A DNA stretch of 13,438 nt, from NCBI GenBank assembly GCA_046303115.1, contig JBKCGZ010000062.1:1-13438 (forward strand), in the 5' to 3' direction. How positions within the stretch are numbered: position 1 is the stretch's first letter; every line of letters begins with the position of its first letter. Position numbers and translations under genes: made by a program. The notes beneath the pieces are model-generated. The model did not search any database, was not told where the DNA came from, and worked only from the letters and a program-made list of their open reading frames with translations. Below are positions 6,336 to 13,033 of the stretch, one piece after another. Source of the DNA: CAINEC01 sp046303115 (GTDB taxonomy: Bacteria > Bacteroidota > Bacteroidia > AKYH767-A > OLB10).

Positions 6336-6989
6336 ATGTGCTTCTCTGCAACAGCGAGTTTTGTTTCTGCTTCCGTATTAACAGTCGCAGGTGCCATCGC
6401 TCTTAAATCTGCTAAAAAGAAACAGCAGAAATTATTTGCCGCTATTCCATTGTTATTCGGGACTCAGCAATTAATAGAAGGTTTGTTATGGTTGGTTTTA
6501 CCTGATGCCTCCAACAAAGAAGCAACATCAACCCTTACCCTACTCTTTTTATTTTTCGCGCAGGTGGTTTGGCCGCTATGGGTGCCTTTATCTGTGTGGG
6601 TATATGAAGAAGACCAGAAAAGAAAAAATACGTTGCTCCTATTTTTAGGAATTGGAATCATTGTTTCAAGCTATTTAGCTTTTTGCCTGATCAATTATGA
6701 TGTAGTTGCTGTTGCGAAAGAACATCATATACAATATCAACTTTCATTTATTGAGAAGATCGTTCCTATTAGTGGTTGGCTGTATTTCATTACGACTGTT
6801 ATCCCTCCTTTCATTTCGACGTGTCATCGTATGCGCATACTTGGTACAATCATTTTTTTATCTTACTTGGTTTCGAAAATATATTTCAATGATTATTTGA
6901 TTTCTGTTTGGTGCTTCTTTGCAGCAGTGTTAAGTGTATTGGTGATTTTGGTTGTAAGACAAGTCTCTTTAGGTAAATTTGCTAAATAG
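6336..6989 (+). CDS. DUF6629-like integral membrane protein
   Basis: This 217-residue protein starts MCFSATASF, with a second-position Cys-Phe-Ser signature, then an Ala/Val-rich first helix and AAIPLLFGTQQLIEGLLW (about 35-52). This pattern is shared with small bacterial membrane proteins grouped as DUF6629. About seven hydrophobic segments are visible, near 5-24, 31-54, 65-88, 98-119, 140-160, 166-184 and 189-208. The QLIEGLLW motif inside a helix, with a buried Gln-Glu pair, is the most family-like feature. Function is unknown. The ATG is the natural start because the N-terminal motif is conserved at the very first residues. It follows the second tRNA-type terminator by about 60 bp. No convincing promoter is visible in that gap. 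Its 3' end contains a likely promoter for the next four genes. Confidence 0.75.
   Translation: MCFSATASFVSASVLTVAGAIALKSAKKKQQKLFAAIPLLFGTQQLIEGLLWLVLPDASNKEATSTLTLLFLFFAQVVWPLWVPLSVWVYEEDQKRKNTLLLFLGIGIIVSSYLAFCLINYDVVAVAKEHHIQYQLSFIEKIVPISGWLYFITTVIPPFISTCHRMRILGTIIFLSYLVSKIYFNDYLISVWCFFAAVLSVLVILVVRQVSLGKFAK
6952..6981 (+). promoter_or_regulatory. Likely Bacteroidota promoter for the four-gene exported cassette
   Basis: TTG (6952-6954), a 19-nt spacer and TAAATTTG (6974-6981) match the -33 and -7 consensus at the preferred spacing. The site lies in the last 13 codons of the DUF6629-like gene. A start near 6988 would give a leader of about 100 nt before the first cassette gene at 7091. No comparable promoter is seen in front of the next three genes. 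Confidence 0.5.
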
Positions 6990-7090
6990 ATACTAAATTT
7001 CTTCTATAAGATTCTCAAAGCAATTTTATTTAATAATTGTATTAATAATAAATAAAGGTTCATTAGCGTTATTCCAATAAATCAACGCTT

Positions 7091-7501
7091 ATGAAGACCT
7101 TTCAAATCATCGAGAAAAAAGCATTCCTGATTTTCATTTCACTTTTTGTTTTTATTTCTAGCAGTGCTCAAACAAGAACCGCTATCGACTTTAAAGTCCG
7201 ATTAGACACTACTCTCTATGAAAAAACGGTTCCTTTAGAAGTTTTGTTACATACAGACTCATTAAGCATAGTTAGAAAGCATGTGAGAGTGAATAGCTTC
7301 CGAAGTACATTTATTTTTAAAGGAGGCAATAGTGCGAATTTAATTGATGAAATATCACAAAGCAATAGGATTACAGCTAACATGAAAGCAGCAATTAGTG
7401 CGCTACAAAAAGGAGATCGAATTCTAATTGAAAACATTGTTGTGATAACCAAAGGGAATAAACTAACCTTGGCTCCACCTCTTATACTTACGGTGAATTA
7501 A
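7091..7501 (+). CDS. Secreted protein resembling a standalone GldM C-terminal domain
   Basis: This 136-residue protein has a signal peptide (hydrophobic 11-22, cleavage around SSSAQ at 23-27), so it should be periplasmic or exposed. The end of the mature part resembles the last domain of GldM, the periplasmic-spanning protein of the gliding and type IX secretion motor. Residues 91-118 (SNRITANMKAAISALQKGD, then ILIENIVV) match the form in which a helix ending KxGD is followed by a beta-strand carrying the ENI motif, and the chain closes LAPPLILTVN, like GldM C-termini. GldM itself is about 500 residues with an N-terminal membrane helix, so this is a much shorter, separately exported relative. 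I infer possible interaction with T9SS/gliding parts or reuse of the fold. It is first in a run of four exported-protein genes (next ATG 50 bp on). Confidence 0.75.
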   Translation: MKTFQIIEKKAFLIFISLFVFISSSAQTRTAIDFKVRLDTTLYEKTVPLEVLLHTDSLSIVRKHVRVNSFRSTFIFKGGNSANLIDEISQSNRITANMKAAISALQKGDRILIENIVVITKGNKLTLAPPLILTVN

Positions 7502-7551
7502 AAGATTTGATTTTTTCAATTAGCAGTCTAATCAACTTAAATTTTATCGTC

Positions 7552-8658
7552 ATGAAAATCATTTTCAAAATAACTATAGCCATACTATTAATTACAGCAA
7601 ACCAAATTTCTGTAATAGCACAAGAGCGAACATTAGAAATTATTGATAAAAGTTATGCGGATATCAATATGCTCAATGGTTTGTATAATGTCCGATTGTT
7701 ACCTTGTTCATTCGGACAAGAGAAATTTGTTGATAGTGTAAAATTTGAAACAGTAGATAAAAAAGACCTATCAGAAATATGGTTGATTTATTCTGGATTT
7801 AGTGTAAATGAAAAATTCAATCAAGATCAATTAAACAACAAACGCATCGCAGAGCTAAAGAAAAAGCTGCCGTATTTAAATTCTACTAGTAAAATCAAAT
7901 GGACAGACATGAAAATTGCAGGACTTAACAATCTAGATACTGCTAAGGAACAATTTCATGGGTTTGTATTGGTATATGATTATAAAGCAGAACAAACACT
8001 TGGTCCTGTTCTCGACAGACATAAAAACTGGGATAGTATTATTGTAGTGGTTGATGTGACGACATCCATGTTGCCAAGCTTGATGGAAGTAAACAAATGG
8101 CTTGATTTAAATTACAAAAACAATCAGATAGATCGTTTCGTTTATTTCAATGATGGAGATGGCATTCCTGATTATATGAAACGTTTAAATGCTACAGGCG
8201 GCATTCATACAGATACATCTAGTGATTATAGCACTTATATAAAAGGAATCAAAAAATATATGGTAATGGGATTAGGCAATATGGATAAAGCTGAGAATGT
8301 ACTAGAGGCGTTAATAACCGCACAAAAGTTTGCAAGGCCTGGAAGTGAGATTGTGTTACTCTCTGACAACAATTCCACCCCAAGAGATACTGCGCTTATT
8401 GACTCACTTAAACTTCCTGTGAAAGTGATTGCATGTGGCGTGGATAATTGCGACCTTAATACCTCTTTGATAAATATCGCCTATCGTACAGGGGGATCTA
8501 TTCATACAGGAGTTAGTGATGTGCGCGACTTTAAAAATGCAAAACGACCTAAAGACCGAGAAATAATCATCAACATTGGTGATAAAAAATACATTACTAA
8601 AGGACGTTCGTTAAAATGTGTGAACTGCAATTGCGACCCTGACTTAAGATATTTTTAA
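7552..8658 (+). CDS. Secreted von Willebrand factor A (VWA) domain protein
   Basis: From the ATG at 7552 this is a 368-residue protein with a signal peptide 1-24 (ending IAQ). The frame is open back to a TTG at 7507, but the ATG places the signal peptide at the very N-terminus. Residues 25-158 have no recognisable domain. The VWA domain spans about 160-330: strand SIIVVVDVTTSM holds the metal-ion-dependent adhesion site motif DxTxS (Asp168, Thr170, Ser172), RFVYFNDGD (195-203) is the next strand, and IVLLSDN (267-273) supplies the later acidic loop. It therefore probably binds a divalent metal and a protein partner. The C-terminal tail is unusual: Cys295 and Cys300, then CVNCNC at 356-361. 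It is the second gene of the cassette, 11 bp before the frameshifted gene. Confidence 0.85.
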   Translation: MKIIFKITIAILLITANQISVIAQERTLEIIDKSYADINMLNGLYNVRLLPCSFGQEKFVDSVKFETVDKKDLSEIWLIYSGFSVNEKFNQDQLNNKRIAELKKKLPYLNSTSKIKWTDMKIAGLNNLDTAKEQFHGFVLVYDYKAEQTLGPVLDRHKNWDSIIVVVDVTTSMLPSLMEVNKWLDLNYKNNQIDRFVYFNDGDGIPDYMKRLNATGGIHTDTSSDYSTYIKGIKKYMVMGLGNMDKAENVLEALITAQKFARPGSEIVLLSDNNSTPRDTALIDSLKLPVKVIACGVDNCDLNTSLINIAYRTGGSIHTGVSDVRDFKNAKRPKDREIIINIGDKKYITKGRSLKCVNCNCDPDLRYF

Positions 8659-8669
8659 AATAGATTATT

Positions 8670-9120
8670 ATGAAAAAATACATCCTTGTCTGTTGCATGA
8701 TATTGGCAACTTGCAACAAAAACTGAAGCGCAAATTTATATTATCACTGCAGATCATTTATTTTACATTGAACATAACGAGGAAAATGAAATCGAACTTG
8801 ATTTATATTTCCAGCAATATAAAAACGAAAAGACAATACCTCCTGCAAATCTATTTACGCTGGATTATGATAATCTTGTTGTTAAAACAGAAATGAATAA
8901 TGTGGTGAAAGCTTATCCTATTTCACAAATAACAAAACAAGACGATTTAATCGATTGTGTGTATATCGACACTGTCAAAAACATCAATTATCATTTAAAA
9001 TACTATTATAAACATCCAACACTTACTACCTCATTCTTATTTATTTCTTGGAAGAATAACAATGAAGATCCATCAGTGTCAGAAAGTGTGTATGTAGGTC
9101 CTCAGTCAAATATATTTTAA
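8670..9120 (+). pseudogene. Small exported protein gene interrupted by a +1 frameshift
   Basis: An ATG at 8670 opens a typical export signal, MKKYILVCCMILATC, which meets a TGA at 8724 after 18 codons. The frame one base later is open from 8701 to the stop at 9120 and reads as real protein (TEAQIYIITADHLFYIEHNEE, then onward to ...SVYVGPQSNIF). The two halves join if one A is removed from the A5 run at 8718-8722, giving about 149 residues with the signal peptide in place. The spacing to both neighbours (11 and 16 bp) is normal for an operon gene. The intact product would be a small lipoprotein (Cys15, although Thr at -1 is atypical) or a periplasmic protein cut after TEAQ; I recognise no domain. 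The change may be a sequencing error, a real mutation or, less likely, programmed shifting. A naive annotation would call only 8893-9120. Confidence 0.75.
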
Positions 9121-9136
9121 TCACGATATTTACGAT

Positions 9137-9772
9137 ATGAAAAGCTCAAATTATCTAGCCAATATATTCCTTGCATTCTTAATAACAAGCATTTTAATCT
9201 CTTGTAAGCAGGAGACAACTTCGCAAAGTATTAATTCAAAAGAAAAACCTAAACAGCAAAAAACAATCGTAATACAACCCTACAGCGATCTTGATAAATC
9301 ACAAGTCGACTATTTAGTTGCCGAAATAAAGAAAGTTTGTCCGAATGTAAAAGTAAATGCGCATATACCACTTCCAACAAGCGCCTATTACGCAGCTAAC
9401 AAACGTTTCCGTGCCGATTCAATTATTGCCATACAAAAAAGGATTTGTCAAAATAAGTACACGCTGTTAGGATTGACGAGTAAGGACATCAGCACTACTA
9501 AAGGGAAATCAAAAGATTTTGGAATAATGGGACTAGGTTTTTGTCCTGGATATTCGTGTGTTGTTTCAGGCTTTCGACTAAGAGGAAATAATCGAATAGA
9601 AAAGTTCCGCAAAGTAACGTTGCATGAATTAGCGCATACAGAAGGATTACCTCACTGCCCTAACCTACATTGCTATATGCGCGATGCGAAAGGCAAAGAT
9701 CATCTAAATGAGGAAACAGATTTTTGTCAGGGGTGTAAGAAGAAGTTGTTAGAGAAGGGTTGGCGATTGTAA
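9137..9772 (+). CDS. Lipoprotein archaemetzincin-type zinc metallopeptidase (M54 family)
   Basis: This 211-residue protein starts with a lipoprotein signal peptide (lipobox LISC, Cys23) and a short charged linker. The rest follows the archaemetzincin plan: LPTSAYYAANKRFRAD (80-94) resembles the family's segment before the first helix; GIMGLGFCPGYSCVVSGFRLR (129-149) is the beta-strand region; HELAHTEG (163-170) supplies the zinc ligands His163 and His167 and catalytic Glu164. LPHC follows with His173 as probable third ligand, then Cx4CxM (Cys174, Cys179, Met181) and CQGC (Cys197, Cys200). The four cysteines fit the structural zinc site characteristic of M54. The spacing from Met181 to Cys197 is 15 residues, slightly shorter than the usual 17. 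Most archaemetzincins are soluble and cytosolic, so the lipid anchor is notable. It is the last gene of the cassette (16-bp gap). Confidence 0.88.
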   Translation: MKSSNYLANIFLAFLITSILISCKQETTSQSINSKEKPKQQKTIVIQPYSDLDKSQVDYLVAEIKKVCPNVKVNAHIPLPTSAYYAANKRFRADSIIAIQKRICQNKYTLLGLTSKDISTTKGKSKDFGIMGLGFCPGYSCVVSGFRLRGNNRIEKFRKVTLHELAHTEGLPHCPNLHCYMRDAKGKDHLNEETDFCQGCKKKLLEKGWRL

Positions 9773-9773
9773 A

Positions 9774-9781
9774 TATTTTTG
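9774..9781 (+). promoter_or_regulatory. Possible -7 box (TATTTTTG) for the CotH-like gene
   Basis: TATTTTTG matches TAnnTTTG and lies just after the archaemetzincin stop, 60 nt before the TTG start of the next gene. The nearest useful TTG upstream (9746-9748) is 25 nt away, longer than usual. It suggests that the large secreted protein may be transcribed separately from the cassette. Confidence 0.25.
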
Positions 9782-9841
9782 AAATATTAAATTCTTTTCC
9801 AAATAAGTAACTATTTTTAAGGATCCCAAAACCAAAATGCC

Positions 9842-12364
9842 TTGAAAACATCGTTACGCCTATTCGTCCTATTCTTAGCTATTAACCTATTTACAAATGC
9901 CAATGCGCAGGTAGTGATTAATGAATATTCAGCATCTAACCTTACACAGTTTGTAGATAACCATAGTGACTTTGAAGACTGGATTGAACTTTACAATGCA
10001 GCTAGTAGTTCAGTAAATATCGGGGGATATTACTTAAGTGATGATTCTACCAACAATACGAAATATCAGATTCCAGCAGGGACACAAATAAGCGCAGGAG
10101 GATATTTTCGATTCTGGTGCTCTGGTAGAAATAGTTTTTCAGGAAATAATTACCATACTAACTTCCGAATTACACAAACAAAAAACAATGGAGAAGACAT
10201 CGTATTTTCAAATCCTTCGGGATTTATTATTGATGCAACGGATGCATTAAAAACTCAAAACGGACACTCACGTGGAAGAACTACCGATGGCGGCAGCACA
10301 TGGGGTATTTTTATTATTCCAACACCTAATGCAACTAATAATTTATCTACTTCCTATGCGCGTTACGCCGACAAACCTGACTTCTTCTATAATGCAGGAT
10401 TTTATACAGGCTCATTAACCTATTTCATGTCGACAACAGAAACGAATGCAACTATCCGATATACCGATAACGGTACTGCACCAACGTTAGCTTCACCAGC
10501 ATATGTTAATCCTAATACAATTACGCAAACAAAAGTAATTAAAGCAATCACCTATAGTAGCGACCCTACTATCCTTCCGAGCTTTATGGAGTTTGCAACT
10601 TATTTCATCAATCTAAATCATACTTTACCGGTTATTTCAATTGCAGGAACTCAGTTAAACAATCTTGCCAATGGCTCAGGTAGTTTAGAGCCTAAAGGAT
10701 CCTTTGAATATTTTGATACAGCAGGAGTACGTAAAGCAAATACCTATGGTGAATTTAATCGACACGGACAAGATTCATGGGTGCTTAGTCAGCGTAGCTT
10801 AGATTTTATTTCTCGTGATGAAATGGGATATAATCATAGTGTTGAAGAAAAACTATTTGAGTATTCACCGCGTCAAGATTTTCAGCGTTTGATTTTACGT
10901 GCTGCTGGTGATGACAATTATCCGGCAGATCATCGTCAGGCAAATGAAGGAAGTTGTCATGTGCGTGATGCTTATATTCATATGCTATCTAAAAAAGGCG
11001 GAATGAACCTCGATGTCAGAAATGCTGAAAAGTGCATCGTGTATTTGAACGGTGCATATTGGGGAGTGTATGATATACGCGAGAATCCTGATGAGCATGA
11101 CTACACGGAATATTATTACGGACAAGATAAATACAACTTATACTACATCGAAACCTGGGGTAATACATGGGCAGAATATGGTGGACCTGCAGCGCTAAAT
11201 GAATGGGGCTCACTGTGGAGTTATATTCAGAATAATAGCATGGCTAATCCTACAAATTATAATTACGTAATGGATCGTTATGATGCAAGTAGTCTTGTAG
11301 ATTATGTGATCACTAATGCAGTTACTGTTTGTTCTGATTGGTTAAATTATAACACTGGATGGTGGCGCGGATTAGATTCCACACAACAACATTTAAAGTG
11401 GGGATATATTTTGTGGGATAACGATGCCACCTTTGGTCACTATATCAATTACACTGGAATACCTAATACAAGTTATACAGCAGACCCTTGCGATGTAGAA
11501 GCATTAGCAGGTAATTCTGATCCGGAAGGACATATATTAGTTTTAAATCGACTAAGACAAAATCCAGCGTTTAATCAATTTTATATTTCGCGAATGGCTG
11601 ATTTATGGAATACTGTTTTCAGTTGCGATAATATGCTTTCTCAATTAGATAGTATAAGAGCGAAGCTTACTCCTGAAATGGCTGCGCATAGCGCTCGTTG
11701 GGGCGGCACATTTACAGAGTGGAATCAGAATATGGATACATTACGAGCATTTATTGCTAATCGTTGTAACTATATGCCAAGTGGCATGATGGGCTGTTAT
11801 GGTTTAACAGGGCCGTATAATATTACGTTGAATGCAGATCCTGCCAACTTTGGTAAAGTGCGTTTTAACACTATTGTGCATGATCAGTTTCCTTGGACAG
11901 GAACTTACTTTGGTGGAATGGATAATATTTTTGAAGCAATGCCTGATACGATGCGCTCATTTATCAATTGGACCTCAAACAGTCAAGTGTTTCAACCAAA
12001 CGACAGTGCTGCACTCGTTAAAGTGAACCTCGTTAGTAACGATTCAATAGTAGCACATTTTGATTACGCAACAGCAGTTTACGGAATGAATCAGACAGCG
12101 CCAATTGCTAATGTCTACCCTACTGTTATTGATGAATTCACTCAGCTTGATTTTAGTTTACCTGAAGCAACAGCTGTTGACATTCAATTGGTAGATATAA
12201 ACGGAAAAATTATTCGAGCGTTTGCAAAAGGAACAACTATGCAAAGTGGATTTCATAGTATGCAATTATCGATTCCAGCAGGAAGTTTACAGAATGGAAT
12301 TTATTTATTGCAACTAAGAGCAGGCAATTATTCGAAGTCTTTCAAGCTTATAAAAGCGAAATAA
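9842..12364 (+). CDS. Large secreted LTD / chitobiase-like / CotH-kinase-like protein with T9SS tail
   Basis: This 840-residue protein has a signal peptide 1-23 (ending NANAQ). Residues 24-165 form a lamin-tail domain (VVINEYSASN, EDWIELYNAASSSVNIGGYYL, then the final TPNATNN). Residues about 185-258 resemble a chitobiase C-terminal beta module (ATIRYTDNGTAPT, KVIKAITYSS). From about 262 to 650 runs a CotH-kinase-like domain: LPVISI, LILRAAGDDNYPADH, VYLNGAYWGVYDIREN (400-415) and WGYILWDNDATFG (520-532), where the last probably bears the metal-binding Asp. Residues about 755-840 are a T9SS type A sorting domain (NVYPTVIDEF, then NGIYLLQLRAG). It should be surface-exposed or released; CotH-type kinases phosphorylate secreted proteins, but activity here is unproven. 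The start is TTG: the frame has no ATG between the in-frame stop at 9818 and 9842, and TTG gives a perfect signal peptide. Confidence 0.88.
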   Translation: MKTSLRLFVLFLAINLFTNANAQVVINEYSASNLTQFVDNHSDFEDWIELYNAASSSVNIGGYYLSDDSTNNTKYQIPAGTQISAGGYFRFWCSGRNSFSGNNYHTNFRITQTKNNGEDIVFSNPSGFIIDATDALKTQNGHSRGRTTDGGSTWGIFIIPTPNATNNLSTSYARYADKPDFFYNAGFYTGSLTYFMSTTETNATIRYTDNGTAPTLASPAYVNPNTITQTKVIKAITYSSDPTILPSFMEFATYFINLNHTLPVISIAGTQLNNLANGSGSLEPKGSFEYFDTAGVRKANTYGEFNRHGQDSWVLSQRSLDFISRDEMGYNHSVEEKLFEYSPRQDFQRLILRAAGDDNYPADHRQANEGSCHVRDAYIHMLSKKGGMNLDVRNAEKCIVYLNGAYWGVYDIRENPDEHDYTEYYYGQDKYNLYYIETWGNTWAEYGGPAALNEWGSLWSYIQNNSMANPTNYNYVMDRYDASSLVDYVITNAVTVCSDWLNYNTGWWRGLDSTQQHLKWGYILWDNDATFGHYINYTGIPNTSYTADPCDVEALAGNSDPEGHILVLNRLRQNPAFNQFYISRMADLWNTVFSCDNMLSQLDSIRAKLTPEMAAHSARWGGTFTEWNQNMDTLRAFIANRCNYMPSGMMGCYGLTGPYNITLNADPANFGKVRFNTIVHDQFPWTGTYFGGMDNIFEAMPDTMRSFINWTSNSQVFQPNDSAALVKVNLVSNDSIVAHFDYATAVYGMNQTAPIANVYPTVIDEFTQLDFSLPEATAVDIQLVDINGKIIRAFAKGTTMQSGFHSMQLSIPAGSLQNGIYLLQLRAGNYSKSFKLIKAK

Positions 12365-12370
12365 AATTGT

Positions 12371-13003
12371 TTATTTGATTGACTCGATTGTTTTTTCAAG
12401 AGCAGGGAAAGCGATAGATGGTATTGCTCCAAACTGTATGGCATAATAGCCATGAGGTCGTATAGGTGATTTTGTTTTAATTAATAATTGATAAACGCCA
12501 GGAGGAATTTTGGATAAGCCATTCTTATCTGTAATTCGAATTGCCTCCATCGAATATTCTTTTAGTCGAGCAGGTGTTTCATCTTTTAATCGCACCCAAG
12601 TAGAATCCTGTTGACTAACGACTAATCTGCTTAATTGTAAAAATGCTTCAAAGCCAACCTGCTTATTCAAATCGCTATTATCAAAACGATAAGAAACGCG
12701 ATCACCTTTATTAGGAGAAAAATTAAAAGGCAAAGGAGAAATAATTCGGAAAGCTAATTCTTGAAGGCTATCCTTTAAATCGAAATATAAAGAGAAAGCA
12801 TATACGCTATCAACTTGATTTATCAAAGCATCTGTAGAATCGATAAAATCAAATTGTCCTACTCCTTTATTATACGGAATGGCTTGCTTGATTTCCCGAA
12901 AGCCTCTATTACCGGTAATGCTTAAAAAGGGATTGGTACGCTGTGCGAATAAATGAGAAGCAACATTTAAAAGTACAAGCAATATAAAAACGAATTTTCT
13001 CAT
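12371..13003 (-). CDS. Secreted protein of unknown function
   Basis: This 210-residue protein has a signal peptide at 1-21 (MRKFVFILLVLLNVASHLFAQ minus its last residue forms the hydrophobic part; cleavage follows LFAQ). The mature chain is beta-rich with alternating hydrophobic residues and no cysteines. Features visible include an aromatic/basic segment DRVSYRFDNSD, a Pro-rich PLPFNFSPNKGD near the middle, and PPGVYQLLIKTK towards the end, the last resembling an Ig-like or transthyretin-like edge strand. I recognise no named family. It sits 30 bp downstream of the ABC substrate-binding protein gene on the same strand, so the two are probably co-transcribed and it may assist that transporter or merely share its message. 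The gene is convergent with the CotH-like gene, 6 bp apart. Confidence 0.8.
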   Translation of the reverse strand: MRKFVFILLVLLNVASHLFAQRTNPFLSITGNRGFREIKQAIPYNKGVGQFDFIDSTDALINQVDSVYAFSLYFDLKDSLQELAFRIISPLPFNFSPNKGDRVSYRFDNSDLNKQVGFEAFLQLSRLVVSQQDSTWVRLKDETPARLKEYSMEAIRITDKNGLSKIPPGVYQLLIKTKSPIRPHGYYAIQFGAIPSIAFPALEKTIESIK

Positions 13004-13033
13004 ACTTTAAAACGTAAAATCGTTCAATAAATT

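Noticed and set aside
8693..8896. A 67-residue open frame overlapping the frameshifted gene
   Set aside because: It has a biased, low-complexity Ile/Lys/Leu composition and no signal or domain, and it lies in a different frame from the convincing protein sequence.
8893..9120. A 75-residue stand-alone protein starting at the ATG at 8893
   Set aside because: The same frame is coding-like back to 8701 and joins an export signal through a one-base shift, so this ATG is most likely an internal methionine of a longer gene.
9772..9800. AT-only hairpin AATATTT-TTG-AAATATT after the archaemetzincin gene as a terminator
   Set aside because: The stem has no GC pairs and no T-tract follows; it is expected by chance in such AT-rich DNA.
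12359..12376. AAATAAA-ATTG-TTTATTT hairpin between the convergent CotH-like and 12371 genes as a bidirectional terminator
   Set aside because: It has only seven A-T pairs, overlaps coding sequence, and lacks a convincing T-tract.
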